Assembly (NCBI RefSeq): GCF_004327285.1
Contig: NZ_QJUI01000002.1
Span: forward strand, 1 to 64,000
Source of the DNA: Phytopseudomonas daroniae
GTDB taxonomy: Bacteria > Pseudomonadota > Gammaproteobacteria > Pseudomonadales > Pseudomonadaceae
Length of the DNA stretch: 64,000 nucleotides
Direction: 5' to 3'
The notes beneath the pieces were generated by a model. It saw only the letters and a list, made by a program, of their open reading frames with translations. It was not told the DNA's origin and searched no databases. The first letter of the stretch is position 1. The number at the start of each line of letters is the position of its first letter. Made by a program: the position numbers and the translations under genes. Shown in pieces: positions 18,765 to 30,075 of the stretch.

Positions 18765-19968
18765 TACGTGCCAGCCTCCGCTTGATGTTGGCTCGAACCA
18801 CATAGTGGTCGATCAACGGCGCACACAGGTTGCCGAACAGGATGGCCAGCATCATGCCTTCCGGGAACGCCGGATTGACCACACGAATGATGGTGACCAG
18901 CAGGCCGATCAGGATGCCGAAGATCCACTTGCCGGTATTGGTCATGGACGCCGACACCGGATCGGTAGCCATGAAGATCATGCCAAAGGCGAAGCCGCCG
19001 GTGACCAGATGCCAGTACCACGGCATGCCGAAAAGTGGATTGGTTCCAGAGTCGATGGCGTTGAACAGGGTGGCGGTCGCGATCATGCCTATCATCACAC
19101 CTGTGACGATGCGCCACGATGCGATCTTGGTCAGCAACAGCGCCGCGCCACCAAGCAGAATGGCCAGGGTGCTTGTCTCGCCAATGGAGCCCGGCATAAT
19201 CCCGATAAATGCATTCGTCCAGGTAAGGCCACTGTCCAGAACACCCTGAACACCACCTGCGGCCGCACTGTTAAGAGCGGTGGCGCCAACGAAACCGTCA
19301 ACTGAAGTCCACACTTCCTCGCCGGAAATCTGCGCCGGATAAGCGAAGAACAGAAAGGCGCGGCCGACCAGAGCCGGGTTGAGGAAGTTCTTCCCGGTGC
19401 CGCCGAAGATTTCCTTGCCGATCACCACACCGAAGCTGATGCCCAGCGCAACCTGCCAGAGCGGAATGCTCGGCGGCAGAATCAACGCGAACAACACCGA
19501 GGTCACGAAGAAACCTTCGTTGACCTCATGGCGGCGAATGGAAGCGAACAACACCTCCCAGAAACCACCGACGATGAACGCCGTCAGATACACGGGCAGG
19601 AAATATGCTGCCCCCTGGATGAAGTTGTCCCACAGGCTAGTCGGATCAAAACCACCCAGCGCGCCGATCAGACTGAACCGCCAACCATCCTGAGCAGCCA
19701 GCAGTTCCGGGCTCTGCACATAGATAAGGTTGGCCTGATAGCCGGTGTTCCACATACCAAAGAACATCGCTGGGAAGGTACACATCCAGACGGTGATCAT
19801 CATGCGTTTGAGGTCAATGCCATCACGCACATGGGCAGTGGTCTTGGTAACGCTGCCTGGGCGATAGAGGAAAGTGTCCACGGCCTCATAGAGGGCGTAC
19901 CACTTCTCGTACTTGCCACCTTTTTCGAAGTTGTGTTCGATCTTGTCGAGGAATTCACGCACGCTCAT
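18757..19968 (-). CDS. nqrB: NQR subunit B (membrane, covalent FMN and riboflavin)
   Basis: A 403-residue polytopic membrane subunit that carries a covalent FMN and forms the main ion channel of NQR. The N-terminal soluble stretch ([20 protein letters not shown]) is followed by about ten helices. The FMN site is DGFVGAT, Thr230, and the conserved [17 protein letters not shown] and [16 protein letters not shown] blocks are present. In Pseudomonas this complex has been described as a proton rather than a sodium pump; the sequence here does not settle which ion is used. Confidence 0.97.
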   Translation of the reverse strand: MSVREFLDKIEHNFEKGGKYEKWYALYEAVDTFLYRPGSVTKTTAHVRDGIDLKRMMITVWMCTFPAMFFGMWNTGYQANLIYVQSPELLAAQDGWRFSLIGALGGFDPTSLWDNFIQGAAYFLPVYLTAFIVGGFWEVLFASIRRHEVNEGFFVTSVLFALILPPSIPLWQVALGISFGVVIGKEIFGGTGKNFLNPALVGRAFLFFAYPAQISGEEVWTSVDGFVGATALNSAAAGGVQGVLDSGLTWTNAFIGIMPGSIGETSTLAILLGGAALLLTKIASWRIVTGVMIGMIATATLFNAIDSGTNPLFGMPWYWHLVTGGFAFGMIFMATDPVSASMTNTGKWIFGILIGLLVTIIRVVNPAFPEGMMLAILFGNLCAPLIDHYVVRANIKRRLARNV

Positions 19969-19971
19969 GGT

Positions 19972-21330
<1,359 letters not shown>

Positions 21331-21359
21331 TTATAAATTTTTTGGAGTATGCTCGACAA
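21331..21359 (-). promoter_or_regulatory. Probable sigma-70 promoter of the nqr operon
   Basis: Minus strand: -35 TTGTCG (21359-21354), 17-base spacer, -10 TTATAA (21336-21331). Transcription would start about 15 bases before the nqrA ATG. The -35 matches 4 of 6 consensus bases. Confidence 0.4.
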
Positions 21360-21711
21360 ACGCTAATCAAATAGCAAGACGCACGCCAATATCACTATTG
21401 CCGTGGGGCGATGTCGAACACAGGTAAGAAATCGTCGGGATTATAAAGTTGTGCGACAACCGGACGCCACCCAAGCGCTTGCTTTTTTTAGGTTTTCCGT
21501 TACAGGACGCAACAAAGGCAGGAACGGGAGCACGCGCGCAGCGACCAGTATCCATGAAAAACAGCAGCCGCTCCTACTCATGAATTGGCTATTGGCATTT
21601 CTCATAGAACCAGGCCTAGCCTTCCCCTGAGCATTCAACGGCTCTACCTGGGCGATATCGCAATGGTGGCAAGCAGCAAAAGCACTTCAGCCATAGCCAA
21701 AAACCGGGCAA

Positions 21712-21741
21712 AAAAATGGGAGCCCGAGGACTCCCATTTTT
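21712..21741 (-). terminator. Rho-independent terminator of gap
   Basis: AAAAATGGGAG (21712-21722) pairs with CTCCCATTTTT (21731-21741) around an 8-base loop, 14 bases past the gap stop, with a T run on the minus strand. Confidence 0.85.
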
Positions 21742-21754
21742 GAGCGCATAGCGA

Positions 21755-23203
21755 TCAGCGCGGGAATGCAGGCGGGTTGACCCCGGCCATGTCTTCCATC
21801 ACGCGAACCACCTGGCAGCTATAGCCGAACTCGTTGTCGTACCACACATAGAGCACGACACGGTTGTCGTTGGCGATAGTGGCTTCGGCATCGACCACAC
21901 CGGCATGGCGCGAGCCGACGAAGTCGGTGGAGACCACTTCCTGGGAGCTGACGAAGTCGATCTGCTTCTGCAGGTCGGAGTGCATGGCCATCTGGCGCAG
22001 GTACTCGTTGATTTCTTCGCGGCTGGCGGCCTTCTCGAGGTTCAGGTTGAGAATGGCCATGGACACGTTCGGCGTCGGTACGCGAATCGCGTTACCGGTC
22101 AGCTTGCCCTTGAGCACCGGAAGCGCCTTGGCGGCAGCAGTGGCAGCACCGGTTTCGGTGATGACCATGTTCAGCGCGGCGCTGCGACCACGACGGCTAC
22201 CTTTGTGGAAGTTGTCGATCAGGTTCTGATCGTTGGTGTACGAGTGAACGGTTTCGACGTGGCCGTTGACGATGCCGTACTTGTCGTTGACCGCCTTGAG
22301 CACCGGCACGATGGCGTTGGTGGTACAGGAGGCGGCCGAGACGATCTTGTCCTCAGCGGTGATTTCGCTGTGGTTGATACCATGCACGATGTTCTTCAGG
22401 GCGCCCTTGCCCGGCGCGGTCAGCACGACGCGGTCGATACCCGGGCACTTCAGGTGCTGGCCCAGGCCTTCGGCATCACGCCACACGCCGGTGTTGTCGA
22501 CCAGTAGTGCATCCTTGATGCCGTACTGGGTGTAATCGATGGCCGAAGGATCCTTGGCATAGATCACCTGGATCAGGTTGCCATTGGCGGTGAGGGTGCT
22601 GTTTTCCTCATCGATGGTGATGGTGCCATCGAACTTGCCATGCACCGAGTCACGGCGCAGAAGGCTGGCGCGCTTGACCAGGTCATTCTCGGCGCCCTTG
22701 CGCACGACGATGGCGCGCAGACGCAGGCCGTCGCCACCACCGGTGTGCTCGATCAGGATACGCGCCAGCAGACGACCGATACGACCGAAGCCATACAGGA
22801 CAACGTCAGTGCCCTTGCGCGGCGAAGCGTTCTGCTGGTTGGCCACCTCGGCCAGCTCGTCACGCACGAACTGCTCGATGCTGCGGCCCTGGCCTTCGGC
22901 CTTGAACTTGCCGACCATCTTGCCCAGGTCGACGGACGCAGCACCCAGCTTGAGCTCGCTCATGGCCTTGAGTACGGCGTAGGAATCGTGAACGGACAAG
23001 CCATTCTCGTCAGCCTGGCGGTGGCGGGCGAAGCGGTGCGCCTTGAGGATCTCGATCACCGAGCGATTGATCAGGCTACGGCCGTGGATCGACAGCACCA
23101 CATTGTTGTTGCGGTACAGCTGACCAATCAGCGGAATCATCGCCTCGGCGAGGGCTTCACGGTCAATCCATTCACCAAGACACTGGTCGGGCTTCTGAGT
23201 CAC
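21755..23203 (-). CDS. Glyceraldehyde-3-phosphate dehydrogenase, long (GapB-like) form
   Basis: A 482-residue GAPDH, longer than the 330-residue glycolytic enzyme by an N-terminal extension of about 130 residues (helical, with SIHGRSLINRSVIEILKAHRF). The catalytic part has the NAD motif VVLYGFGRIGRLLAR near residue 135, the active-site SAASCTTNAIVP with its cysteine, and the C-terminal VVLYVWYDNEFGYSCQVVRV. In Pseudomonas a long GAPDH at this place (PA3001 as I recall) serves gluconeogenic growth. I choose GTG 23203: GGAAGG lies seven to eight bases before it and the product then begins MTQKPDQCLGEW. A GTG five codons upstream is possible. Confidence 0.9.
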   Translation of the reverse strand: MTQKPDQCLGEWIDREALAEAMIPLIGQLYRNNNVVLSIHGRSLINRSVIEILKAHRFARHRQADENGLSVHDSYAVLKAMSELKLGAASVDLGKMVGKFKAEGQGRSIEQFVRDELAEVANQQNASPRKGTDVVLYGFGRIGRLLARILIEHTGGGDGLRLRAIVVRKGAENDLVKRASLLRRDSVHGKFDGTITIDEENSTLTANGNLIQVIYAKDPSAIDYTQYGIKDALLVDNTGVWRDAEGLGQHLKCPGIDRVVLTAPGKGALKNIVHGINHSEITAEDKIVSAASCTTNAIVPVLKAVNDKYGIVNGHVETVHSYTNDQNLIDNFHKGSRRGRSAALNMVITETGAATAAAKALPVLKGKLTGNAIRVPTPNVSMAILNLNLEKAASREEINEYLRQMAMHSDLQKQIDFVSSQEVVSTDFVGSRHAGVVDAEATIANDNRVVLYVWYDNEFGYSCQVVRVMEDMAGVNPPAFPR

Positions 23204-23355
23204 GGCAATACCTTCCACATGTAGGGGCTGAAAAAAGGGGCTACATTATGACGACACACGCATTCATCGGCAATCTGCAGCGGTCGAAACACTGACAGCC
23301 ATCCACGCGGATAGTTACAATCGCAGGCCAAATCGTTACCAATCGCGAGGCACCT

Positions 23356-26300
23356 GTGCCTGTACTGCGTCTGCCGTCCTTGCCGGCCACCGCCGGTAAA
23401 CAACACTGGGGCAACCTGCCCGGTGCCGCACTGAGCCTGGCTGTAGCCGAAGCCGCCAGCAATGCCAAGCGCTTCACCCTGCTGCTCACCGCCGATAGCC
23501 AGAGCGCCGAGCGCCTGGAGCAGGAACTGAGCTTCTTCGCCCCGGATTTGCCGGTGTTGCATTTCCCGGACTGGGAAACCCTGCCCTACGACCTCTTCTC
23601 GCCGCACCAGGACATCATCTCCCAACGCATTTCCGCGTTGTATCGCCTGCCCGAGCTCAAGCACGGCGTGCTGGTGGTTCCCATCACCACGGCGCTGCAT
23701 CGCCTGGCACCCAAGCGCTTTCTGCTCGGCAGCAGCCTGGTGCTGGATGTTGGCCAGCGCATCGACGTCAACGACATGCGCGGCCGCCTGGAAGCCGCGG
23801 GTTATCGCTGCGTCGACACGGTTTACGAGCACGGTGAGTTCGCCGTACGCGGCGCCCTGATCGACCTGTTCCCGATGGGCAGCAAGCAGCCGTTTCGCAT
23901 CGACCTGTTCGATGACGAGATCGAGACCCTGCGCACCTTCGACCCGGAAACCCAGCGCTCGATCGACAAGGTCGAGTCGATCAAGCTGCTGCCTGCGCGC
24001 GAATTCCCCCTGGAGAAAAAGGCCGTCACCGATTTCCGCGGCCGCTTCCGCGAGCGCTTCGACGTCGATTTCCGCCGCTGCCCGATCTACCAGGATCTTT
24101 CCACCGGCATCACCCCGGCCGGTATCGAGTACTACCTGCCGCTGTTCTTCGAAGAAACCGCCACCCTCTTCGACTATCTCCCTCAGGACACCCAGGTGTT
24201 CTCCCTGCCCGGTATCGAAAAGGCCGCCGAGCAGTTCTGGACGGACGCGCGCAATCGCTACGAAGAACGCCGCGTCGACCCCGAGCGCCCACTACTGCCG
24301 CCGGTCGATATATTCCTGCCGGTAGAAGATTGCTTTGCCCACCTGAAAGACTGGCCGCGCGTAGTCATCAGCCAGGACGATATCGAGCCGGGTGTCGGCC
24401 GCAGCCGTTTCGACGCCAGCGCCCTGCCCGATCTGGCGATCCAGGCCAAGGCCAGCGAGCCGCTGGCGGCGTTGCGCCGTTTCATCGATCAATACCCGGG
24501 CCGCGTGCTGTTCTGCGCCGAATCCGCCGGGCGCCGCGAAGTGCTGCTGGAATTGCTCGCGCGCCTCAAGCTCAAACCCAGGGAAGTCGACGGCTGGCCG
24601 CAGTTCTGCGCAAGCAAGGAACGCCTGGGCATCACCATCGCGCCCCTCGATGAAGGCTTACAGCTCGAAGACCTGGCACTGATTGCCGAAAGCCCGCTGT
24701 TCGGGCAGCGCGTGATGCAGCGTCGGCGCCGGGAAAAGACCCGCGACGCCGGCGAAAACGTGATCAAGAACCTCACCGAGCTGCGCGAAGGCGCGCCGGT
24801 GGTGCATATCGACCATGGCGTGGGCCGTTACCTGGGCCTGGTGACCATGGAGTTCGACGGTCAGGCCGCGGAGTTCCTGGCTCTGATGTACGCCGAGGAA
24901 GCCAAACTCTACGTACCGGTCGCCAGTCTGCACCTGATCGCCCGCTACACCGGCAGCGACGATGCCCTGGCCCCACTGCATCGCCTCGGCTCGGAAGTCT
25001 GGCAGAAGGCCAAGCGCAAGGCGGCCGAACAGGTGCGCGACGTCGCCGCCGAGCTGCTCGACATTTACGCCCGTCGCGCCGCCCGCGAAGGCTATGCCTT
25101 CAACGATCCGAAAACCGACTACGAAACCTTCAGTGCCGGCTTCCCGTTCGAGGAGACCCCGGATCAGCAAAGCGCCATCGATGCCGTGCGTGACGACATG
25201 CTCGCACCCAAGCCGATGGATCGCCTGGTCTGCGGCGACGTCGGTTTTGGCAAGACCGAGGTGGCTATGCGCGCCGCCTTCATCGCCGTGCACGGTGGCC
25301 GCCAGGTAGCGATCCTGGTGCCCACCACCCTGCTCGCCCAGCAGCACTACAACAGTTTCCGCGACCGCTTCGCCGACTGGCCGGTGACGGTCGAGGTGAT
25401 GAGTCGCTTCAAGAGCGCCAAGGAAGTCAGCGCTGCGATACAACAGCTCGCCGAGGGCAAGATCGACATCATCATCGGCACCCACAAGCTGCTGCAGGAC
25501 GACGTCAAGATCAAGAACCTGGGCCTGGTGATCATCGACGAAGAGCATCGTTTCGGTGTGCGCCAGAAGGAAGTCCTCAAGGCACTGCGCAGCGAGGTGG
25601 ATATCCTCACCCTCACCGCCACACCGATTCCGCGCACCCTGAACATGGCCGTATCGGGCATGCGCGACCTGTCGATCATCGCCACGCCACCCGCCCGTCG
25701 CCTGTCGGTGCGCACGTTCGTCATGGAGCAGAACAAGCCGACGATCAAGGAAGCGCTGCTGCGCGAACTGCTACGCGGCGGCCAGGTGTACTACCTGCAC
25801 AACGACGTGAAGAGCATCGAAAAATGCGCCGCGGATCTCGCCGAACTGGTGCCCGAAGCGCGGATCGGCATCGGCCACGGGCAGATGCACGAACGCGAGC
25901 TGGAACAGGTGATGGGCGACTTCTACCACAAGCGCTTCAATGTGCTGATCGCCTCGACCATCATCGAGACCGGTATCGACGTGCCCAGCGCCAATACCAT
26001 CATCATCGAGCGCGCCGACAAGTTCGGCCTGGCCCAGCTGCACCAGCTACGCGGCCGCGTCGGGCGCAGCCACCACCAGGCCTATGCTTACCTGCTGACA
26101 CCACCACGCAAGCAGATGACCGACGATGCGCAGAAACGCCTCGAAGCCATCGCCAATGCCCAGGATCTCGGTGCCGGTTTCGTGCTGGCCACCCACGACC
26201 TGGAGATTCGCGGTGCAGGCGAACTGCTCGGCGACGGCCAGAGCGGGCAGATTCAGGCCGTCGGCTTCACCCTGTACATGGAAATGCTCGAGCGCGCCGT

Positions 26301-26799
26301 CGAGTCGATCCGCAAGGGCGAGCAACCGAACCTCGACCAACCGCTGGGCGGCGGGCCGGAAATCAACCTGCGCGTACCGGCGCTGATTCCCGAGGATTAC
26401 CTGCCGGACGTACACGCCCGCCTGATCCTCTACAAGCGCATCGCCAACGCCATCGACGAGGACGGTCTGAAAGAGCTGCAAGTGGAAATGATCGACCGCT
26501 TCGGGCTGCTCCCGGAACCCGCCAAGCACCTGGTACGTCTGACCCTGCTCAAACTGCAGGCCGAGCGACTGGGCATCAAGAAGATCGATGCCGGGCCGCA
26601 GGGCGGACGCATCGAGTTCGCGGCGGAAACACCGGTCGATCCGCTGACGCTGATCAAGCTGATCCAGAGTGCGCCGAATCGCTACAAGTTCGAAGGCGCC
26701 ACGCTGTTCCGCTTCTCCATTCCCATGGAACGGGCGGAAGAGCGCTTCAATACGCTGGAAGCGTTGCTCGAGCGGCTGCTGGCCACGGTGAAAAACTGA
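23356..26799 (+). CDS. mfd: Transcription-repair coupling factor Mfd
   Basis: Mfd pushes RNA polymerase off DNA at lesions and recruits UvrA. The 1147 residues match the family. They comprise an N-terminal UvrB-like region with LPDWETLPYDLFSPHQD, a central RNA-polymerase-interacting domain (VVHIDHGVGRYLG, about 480-550), and the RecG-like translocase with GDVGFGKTEVAMRAAF, IIDEEHRFGV, TATPIPRTL and the GRVGRSHHQAYAYLL motif. A C-terminal TRCF domain completes it. The start is GTG with GAGG about six bases upstream. It is divergent from gap and has its own stem-loop after the stop. Confidence 0.98.
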   Translation: MPVLRLPSLPATAGKQHWGNLPGAALSLAVAEAASNAKRFTLLLTADSQSAERLEQELSFFAPDLPVLHFPDWETLPYDLFSPHQDIISQRISALYRLPELKHGVLVVPITTALHRLAPKRFLLGSSLVLDVGQRIDVNDMRGRLEAAGYRCVDTVYEHGEFAVRGALIDLFPMGSKQPFRIDLFDDEIETLRTFDPETQRSIDKVESIKLLPAREFPLEKKAVTDFRGRFRERFDVDFRRCPIYQDLSTGITPAGIEYYLPLFFEETATLFDYLPQDTQVFSLPGIEKAAEQFWTDARNRYEERRVDPERPLLPPVDIFLPVEDCFAHLKDWPRVVISQDDIEPGVGRSRFDASALPDLAIQAKASEPLAALRRFIDQYPGRVLFCAESAGRREVLLELLARLKLKPREVDGWPQFCASKERLGITIAPLDEGLQLEDLALIAESPLFGQRVMQRRRREKTRDAGENVIKNLTELREGAPVVHIDHGVGRYLGLVTMEFDGQAAEFLALMYAEEAKLYVPVASLHLIARYTGSDDALAPLHRLGSEVWQKAKRKAAEQVRDVAAELLDIYARRAAREGYAFNDPKTDYETFSAGFPFEETPDQQSAIDAVRDDMLAPKPMDRLVCGDVGFGKTEVAMRAAFIAVHGGRQVAILVPTTLLAQQHYNSFRDRFADWPVTVEVMSRFKSAKEVSAAIQQLAEGKIDIIIGTHKLLQDDVKIKNLGLVIIDEEHRFGVRQKEVLKALRSEVDILTLTATPIPRTLNMAVSGMRDLSIIATPPARRLSVRTFVMEQNKPTIKEALLRELLRGGQVYYLHNDVKSIEKCAADLAELVPEARIGIGHGQMHERELEQVMGDFYHKRFNVLIASTIIETGIDVPSANTIIIERADKFGLAQLHQLRGRVGRSHHQAYAYLLTPPRKQMTDDAQKRLEAIANAQDLGAGFVLATHDLEIRGAGELLGDGQSGQIQAVGFTLYMEMLERAVESIRKGEQPNLDQPLGGGPEINLRVPALIPEDYLPDVHARLILYKRIANAIDEDGLKELQVEMIDRFGLLPEPAKHLVRLTLLKLQAERLGIKKIDAGPQGGRIEFAAETPVDPLTLIKLIQSAPNRYKFEGATLFRFSIPMERAEERFNTLEALLERLLATVKN

Positions 26800-26801
26800 A
26801 A

Positions 26802-26833
26802 GCAATCAGGGCCGCATAAGCGGCCCTGATTGC
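26802..26833 (+). terminator. Stem-loop after mfd
   Basis: GCAATCAGGGCCGC (26802-26815) pairs perfectly with GCGGCCCTGATTGC (26820-26833) around ATAA, two bases past the mfd stop. The stem is strong but no T run follows, so it may act as an mRNA-end stabiliser as well as a terminator. Confidence 0.65.
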
Positions 26834-27135
26834 ATGTGGCATGGCCCTAGCGAAGCGATACGCGGAGCCTTCTTATTGCCGTATAGCGACTGCTACAAGG
26901 CGGGAGCGGCCGGTCGGTGACCCGCGTTGAACCATGGATCGCGGCCTTCGGCCCCGGATTACGCCTGCAGCTAATCCACCTTAAAGGCACAAACGGCCAT
27001 TCGTAGGGTGGACGACGCTTCACCCGTCCACCAACCTAGCGATCGCAATGGTGGATGAAAAGAGCGTCATCCACCCTACGTCCGCTTGCGCCACTTTGCA
27101 GTCAGCCCAATAAAAACGAGCCAAACGCTCTCGGC
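26834..27135. repeat. Intergenic stretch between mfd and nagZ
   Basis: No gene is visible. The right part contains the intact palindromic repeat annotated at 27002-27080. The left part (26850-26995) contains a fragment resembling the GAGCGAAGCGATAC family and G+C-rich sequence without clear structure. Confidence 0.4.
27002..27080. repeat. Palindromic intergenic repeat, GTAGGGTGGA family (intact copy)
   Basis: A 79-base element bounded by CGTAGGGTGGA and TCCACCCTACG. The left arm continues GACGCTTCACCCGTCCACC and the right arm GGTGGATGAAAAGAGCGTC; the arms pair imperfectly. Exact and diverged pieces of the same family lie at 12332-12470. It is a REP-like intergenic repeat, with no coding role. 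Confidence 0.75.
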
Positions 27136-28146
27136 TCACTCCACCAACTGCGCTGCTCGCAACGCCAAAAGCGCCTGCGCCCAGCGCGGATTCTGACGAT
27201 AGTCGACACCCGGGAAAGCGCGACGGCGCATGCGTGCCAAGCCCCTTGGTGCCACGACCCGGAGGCGCTGCGCCGCCGACAGCGCAAGCTCTGCGGCCGC
27301 CCGGTCATTGCATACCAGGCCCATATCGCAACCGGCCGTCAGGGCCGCTTCGATGCGGCTGGCGGCATCGCCGACCACATGGGCGCCGGCCATCGACAGG
27401 TCGTCGCTGAAAATCACGCCTTCGAAACCCAGCTCACCACGCAGGATGTCCTGCAGCCAACGACGCGAGAAACCGGCCGGCTGACTGTCCACCTGCGGAT
27501 AGATGACATGGGCCGGCATCACCGCCGCCAGAACACGACTCAAGGCCGCGAACGGCCGCAGATCGTTCTGACGGATTTCTTCCAGGCCGCGCTCATCGGT
27601 GGGAATGGCGACATGGGAATCGGCCTCGGCCCAACCGTGCCCGGGGAAATGCTTGCCCGTCGCCGCCATGCCCGCCTCTGCCATCCCACGGATGAAGGCA
27701 CCAGCCAACTGAGTAACGCGCTCGGGGTCGCCCTCGAAAGCGCGATGGCCAACCACGGCGCTGCGCTCATGATCGAGATCCAGCACCGGGGCGAAGCTCA
27801 GATCCAGACCAACCGCCAACACTTCGGTCGCCATCAGCCAGCCGCACTGCCGCGCCAGACTCTCTGCATCGGTACAGCCGGCAATCGCGCGCATGGCCGG
27901 CAAACGCACGAACCCCTCACGCAAGCGCTGCACGCGTCCGCCCTCCTGATCAACCGCCAGCAGCAGATCCGGGCGCACTGCACGGATGGACTGGCACAGC
28001 TCACGCACCTGACGCGGATTCTCGATATTGCGGGCGAAGATGATCAGGCCGCCGACTTCGGGTTGGCGCAGCAGTTGCCGGTCTTCGGCAGTCAGCCAGG
28101 TACCGGCGACATCCACCATCAGGGAGCCATACAGGGGGGTACTCAC
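27136..28146 (-). CDS. nagZ: Beta-N-acetylhexosaminidase NagZ
   Basis: NagZ removes GlcNAc from anhydro-muropeptides in the cytoplasm during peptidoglycan recycling, producing the signals that induce AmpC in species carrying ampR. The 336 residues show the GH3 core: [23 protein letters not shown] with the mobile His loop, SFAPVLDLD, and the nucleophile motif [11 protein letters not shown]. No signal peptide, as expected for the cytoplasmic enzyme. The protein length equals the family's. It has its own upstream region of 325 bases. Confidence 0.97.
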   Translation of the reverse strand: MSTPLYGSLMVDVAGTWLTAEDRQLLRQPEVGGLIIFARNIENPRQVRELCQSIRAVRPDLLLAVDQEGGRVQRLREGFVRLPAMRAIAGCTDAESLARQCGWLMATEVLAVGLDLSFAPVLDLDHERSAVVGHRAFEGDPERVTQLAGAFIRGMAEAGMAATGKHFPGHGWAEADSHVAIPTDERGLEEIRQNDLRPFAALSRVLAAVMPAHVIYPQVDSQPAGFSRRWLQDILRGELGFEGVIFSDDLSMAGAHVVGDAASRIEAALTAGCDMGLVCNDRAAAELALSAAQRLRVVAPRGLARMRRRAFPGVDYRQNPRWAQALLALRAAQLVE

Positions 28147-28471
28147 AACGGGTATTCCTTAATTGAGTGGCTGCGCCGCTCAGTTGGAGCGAGGCACTTC
28201 ATCGTTCGGCACCACGCATCAAGCGGGCACCAGGGAAAGATTGCATTTCGCATGGACATGCAGCCATGGGACAGCGGCACGCGCACGGGTTCCGTGACCA
28301 GCGTGCAGACAACTGTAGCGGCGAACGTGATGCTCCCCCGGCTCGCAGCCGTAGAAGCCCCCCGGCAACCCCATAAAGAGATCGCCGGAAGTGGGATATG
28401 CAGAAACCGGAGCTGACATGGACGGTAGCTTAGGGGCTGCAGCGACCAGCTCGCAAGCCAGGCGCAGGCGT
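28147..28471. other. Intergenic stretch between nagZ and psrA
   Basis: About 325 bases between the nagZ start and the psrA stop, both on the minus strand. It must hold the nagZ promoter, but I cannot point to convincing -35/-10 boxes, and I see no terminator with a clear T run for psrA. No small gene is supported. Confidence 0.35.
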
Positions 28472-29176
28472 TTATACCTTGGTGACGGGGGTACTTTTGC
28501 TACGGGGAATAAGCTGCGCAGCCGCCAATCGCTCATCGGTCACGCCACTTTCGGAGCGCATGCCCGCGGCCAGAAACGGCACCATCAGGCGCATGACCTG
28601 CTCGATGGAGGTGTCCACGCCGAAGTCACTCTCGGCCATGGCGCGTAGCGCCTTGATGCCAGACATGCTGAACGCGGCAGCACCCAGCATGAAATGCACG
28701 CGCCAGAACAGTTCCAGAGGGGGAATACCGGGCGCTGCCTCATGCACCAGCAGCATGTAGCGGCGGAATACCTTGCCGTAGACTTCTTCGAGGTATTTGC
28801 GCAGGTGCCCCTGGCTCTGGCTGAAGGCCAAGCCCAGCAGGCGCATGAAGATCGACAGGTCGTTGCCGCTGCGCGGCTTCACCGCCAGAGCCTGCTCGAC
28901 CAACAGCTCGAGCAGTTCTTCGAGACTGAAGGTGACACCCGGCTTGCTCTGGCGCTTGTCCAGCTCGCGCTCGAGGCTCGCGCAAAACGGCCCGAGGAAA
29001 CGGGAGAAGACCGCCTGTATCAGGGCCTTCTTGGAACCGAAGTGGTAGTTGACGGCGGCCAGATTGACCCCAGCTTTACTGGTGATCAGGCGCAAAGACG
29101 TCTCGGCGAACCCCTTCTCCGCGAACAATTGCTCCGCGGCGTCCAGAATGCGTTCAACGGTTTCCGATTGCGCCAT
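28472..29176 (-). CDS. psrA: TetR-family regulator PsrA
   Basis: A 234-residue TetR-type regulator nearly identical in my memory to P. aeruginosa PsrA: the HTH segment is ILDAAEQLFAEKGFAETSLRLI and VNLAAVNYHFGSKKALI (about 8-55), and the ligand domain follows. PsrA senses long-chain fatty acids, represses fadBA and itself, and activates rpoS in Pseudomonas. The start ATG 29176 (MAQSETVERIL) gives the known N-terminus. Two overlapping PsrA operators sit immediately upstream (29190-29217), indicating autorepression. A target-like box precedes fadB in this same window. Confidence 0.95.
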   Translation of the reverse strand: MAQSETVERILDAAEQLFAEKGFAETSLRLITSKAGVNLAAVNYHFGSKKALIQAVFSRFLGPFCASLERELDKRQSKPGVTFSLEELLELLVEQALAVKPRSGNDLSIFMRLLGLAFSQSQGHLRKYLEEVYGKVFRRYMLLVHEAAPGIPPLELFWRVHFMLGAAAFSMSGIKALRAMAESDFGVDTSIEQVMRLMVPFLAAGMRSESGVTDERLAAAQLIPRSKSTPVTKV

Positions 29177-29189
29177 GACATCCATCCGA

Positions 29190-29217
29190 CAAACAAGTGT
29201 TTGAAACATACGTTTCA
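29190..29217. promoter_or_regulatory. Two overlapping PsrA operators upstream of psrA
   Basis: CAAACAAGTGTTTG (29190-29203) and TGAAACATACGTTTCA (29202-29217) are both perfect palindromes fitting the PsrA consensus G/CAAAC-N2-4-GTTTG/C. They begin 14 bases upstream of the psrA ATG, a position that would block transcription or its start. Confidence 0.8.
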
Positions 29218-29391
29218 GCGCGCACAGCTGTCAAGTCGCGCAGGCCGTATTCTGGATGTTCAGTCATCATTTGGCGATAGCGTCGCGGGCGATACCAGCC
29301 CGGTTTTGAAAAAGGCCGCCTGAGCATAGTCCATTACGTACCACTTACCCGCCACTGGGTAGATAACACAAGCGCAACGCGCATCAATGGA

Positions 29392-29419
29392 TTGCCAAGC
29401 GGCGCTTACTGTATATAAT
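29392..29419 (+). promoter_or_regulatory. lexA-sulA promoter
   Basis: -35 TTGCCA (29392-29397), 16-base spacer, -10 TATAAT (29414-29419). The -10 lies inside the first SOS box, so LexA binding would exclude RNA polymerase. Confidence 0.65.
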
Positions 29420-29424
29420 CCCAG
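29409..29424. promoter_or_regulatory. SOS box 1 (LexA operator)
   Basis: CTGTATATAATCCCAG fits CTG-N10-CAG. It overlaps the -10 of the lexA promoter. Confidence 0.8.
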
Positions 29425-29427
29425 TCA

Positions 29428-29443
29428 CTGTATAAAAAGACAG
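29428..29443. promoter_or_regulatory. SOS box 2 (LexA operator)
   Basis: CTGTATAAAAAGACAG fits CTG-N10-CAG. It starts 19 bases after box 1, placing the two on nearly the same face of the helix, and ends 10 bases before the lexA ATG. Confidence 0.85.
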
Positions 29444-29453
29444 AGCCACCCAC

Positions 29454-30065
29454 ATGATCAAGCTGACGCCCCGCCAAGCCGAAATCCTTGCCTTCATCAA
29501 GCAGTGCCTGGAAGACAACGGCTACCCACCGACTCGTGCAGAGATCGCCCAGGCGCTCGGCTTCAAGTCACCGAACGCTGCCGAGGAGCACCTCAAGGCA
29601 CTGGCGCGCAAAGGCGCTATCGAGATGACGCCCGGCGCCTCCCGCGGCATCCGCATTCCCGGCTTCGAACCCAACCAGCTCGAGGAAGAAGGTCTGCCTG
29701 TAATCGGTCGAGTGGCTGCCGGCGCACCCATCCTGGCCCAACAGCATATAGAAGAAGCATGCCGGATCAATCCGGACTTCTTCCGCCCCAAGGCCGACTA
29801 CCTGCTACGCGTTCGCGGCATGAGCATGAAGGACATCGGCATTATCGATGGTGATCTGCTTGCCGTACACACCACCAGCGAAGCACGCAACGGCCAGGTG
29901 GTCGTCGCGCGTATCGATGACGAAGTAACGGTCAAGCGCTTCAAGCGTGAGGGCAATACCGTCTGGTTGCTGGCGGAAAACCCCGAATTCGCCCCGATAG
30001 AAGTGAACCTGGAAGAACAGGATCTGATCATCGAAGGCTTGAGTGTCGGCGTCATTCGCCGCTAA
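29454..30065 (+). CDS. lexA: SOS repressor LexA
   Basis: LexA represses DNA-damage genes and cuts itself when RecA filaments form. The 203-residue protein has the winged HTH at about 1-65 ([35 protein letters not shown]), the cleavage site Ala89-Gly90 in GRVAAGAP, and the catalytic dyad Ser124 (RGMSMKD) and Lys161 (EVTVKRF). Everything needed for autocleavage is intact. Two SOS boxes precede it. sulA follows ten bases downstream, so the two are expressed together. Confidence 0.98.
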   Translation: MIKLTPRQAEILAFIKQCLEDNGYPPTRAEIAQALGFKSPNAAEEHLKALARKGAIEMTPGASRGIRIPGFEPNQLEEEGLPVIGRVAAGAPILAQQHIEEACRINPDFFRPKADYLLRVRGMSMKDIGIIDGDLLAVHTTSEARNGQVVVARIDDEVTVKRFKREGNTVWLLAENPEFAPIEVNLEEQDLIIEGLSVGVIRR

Positions 30066-30075
30066 TGGAGGCTTT

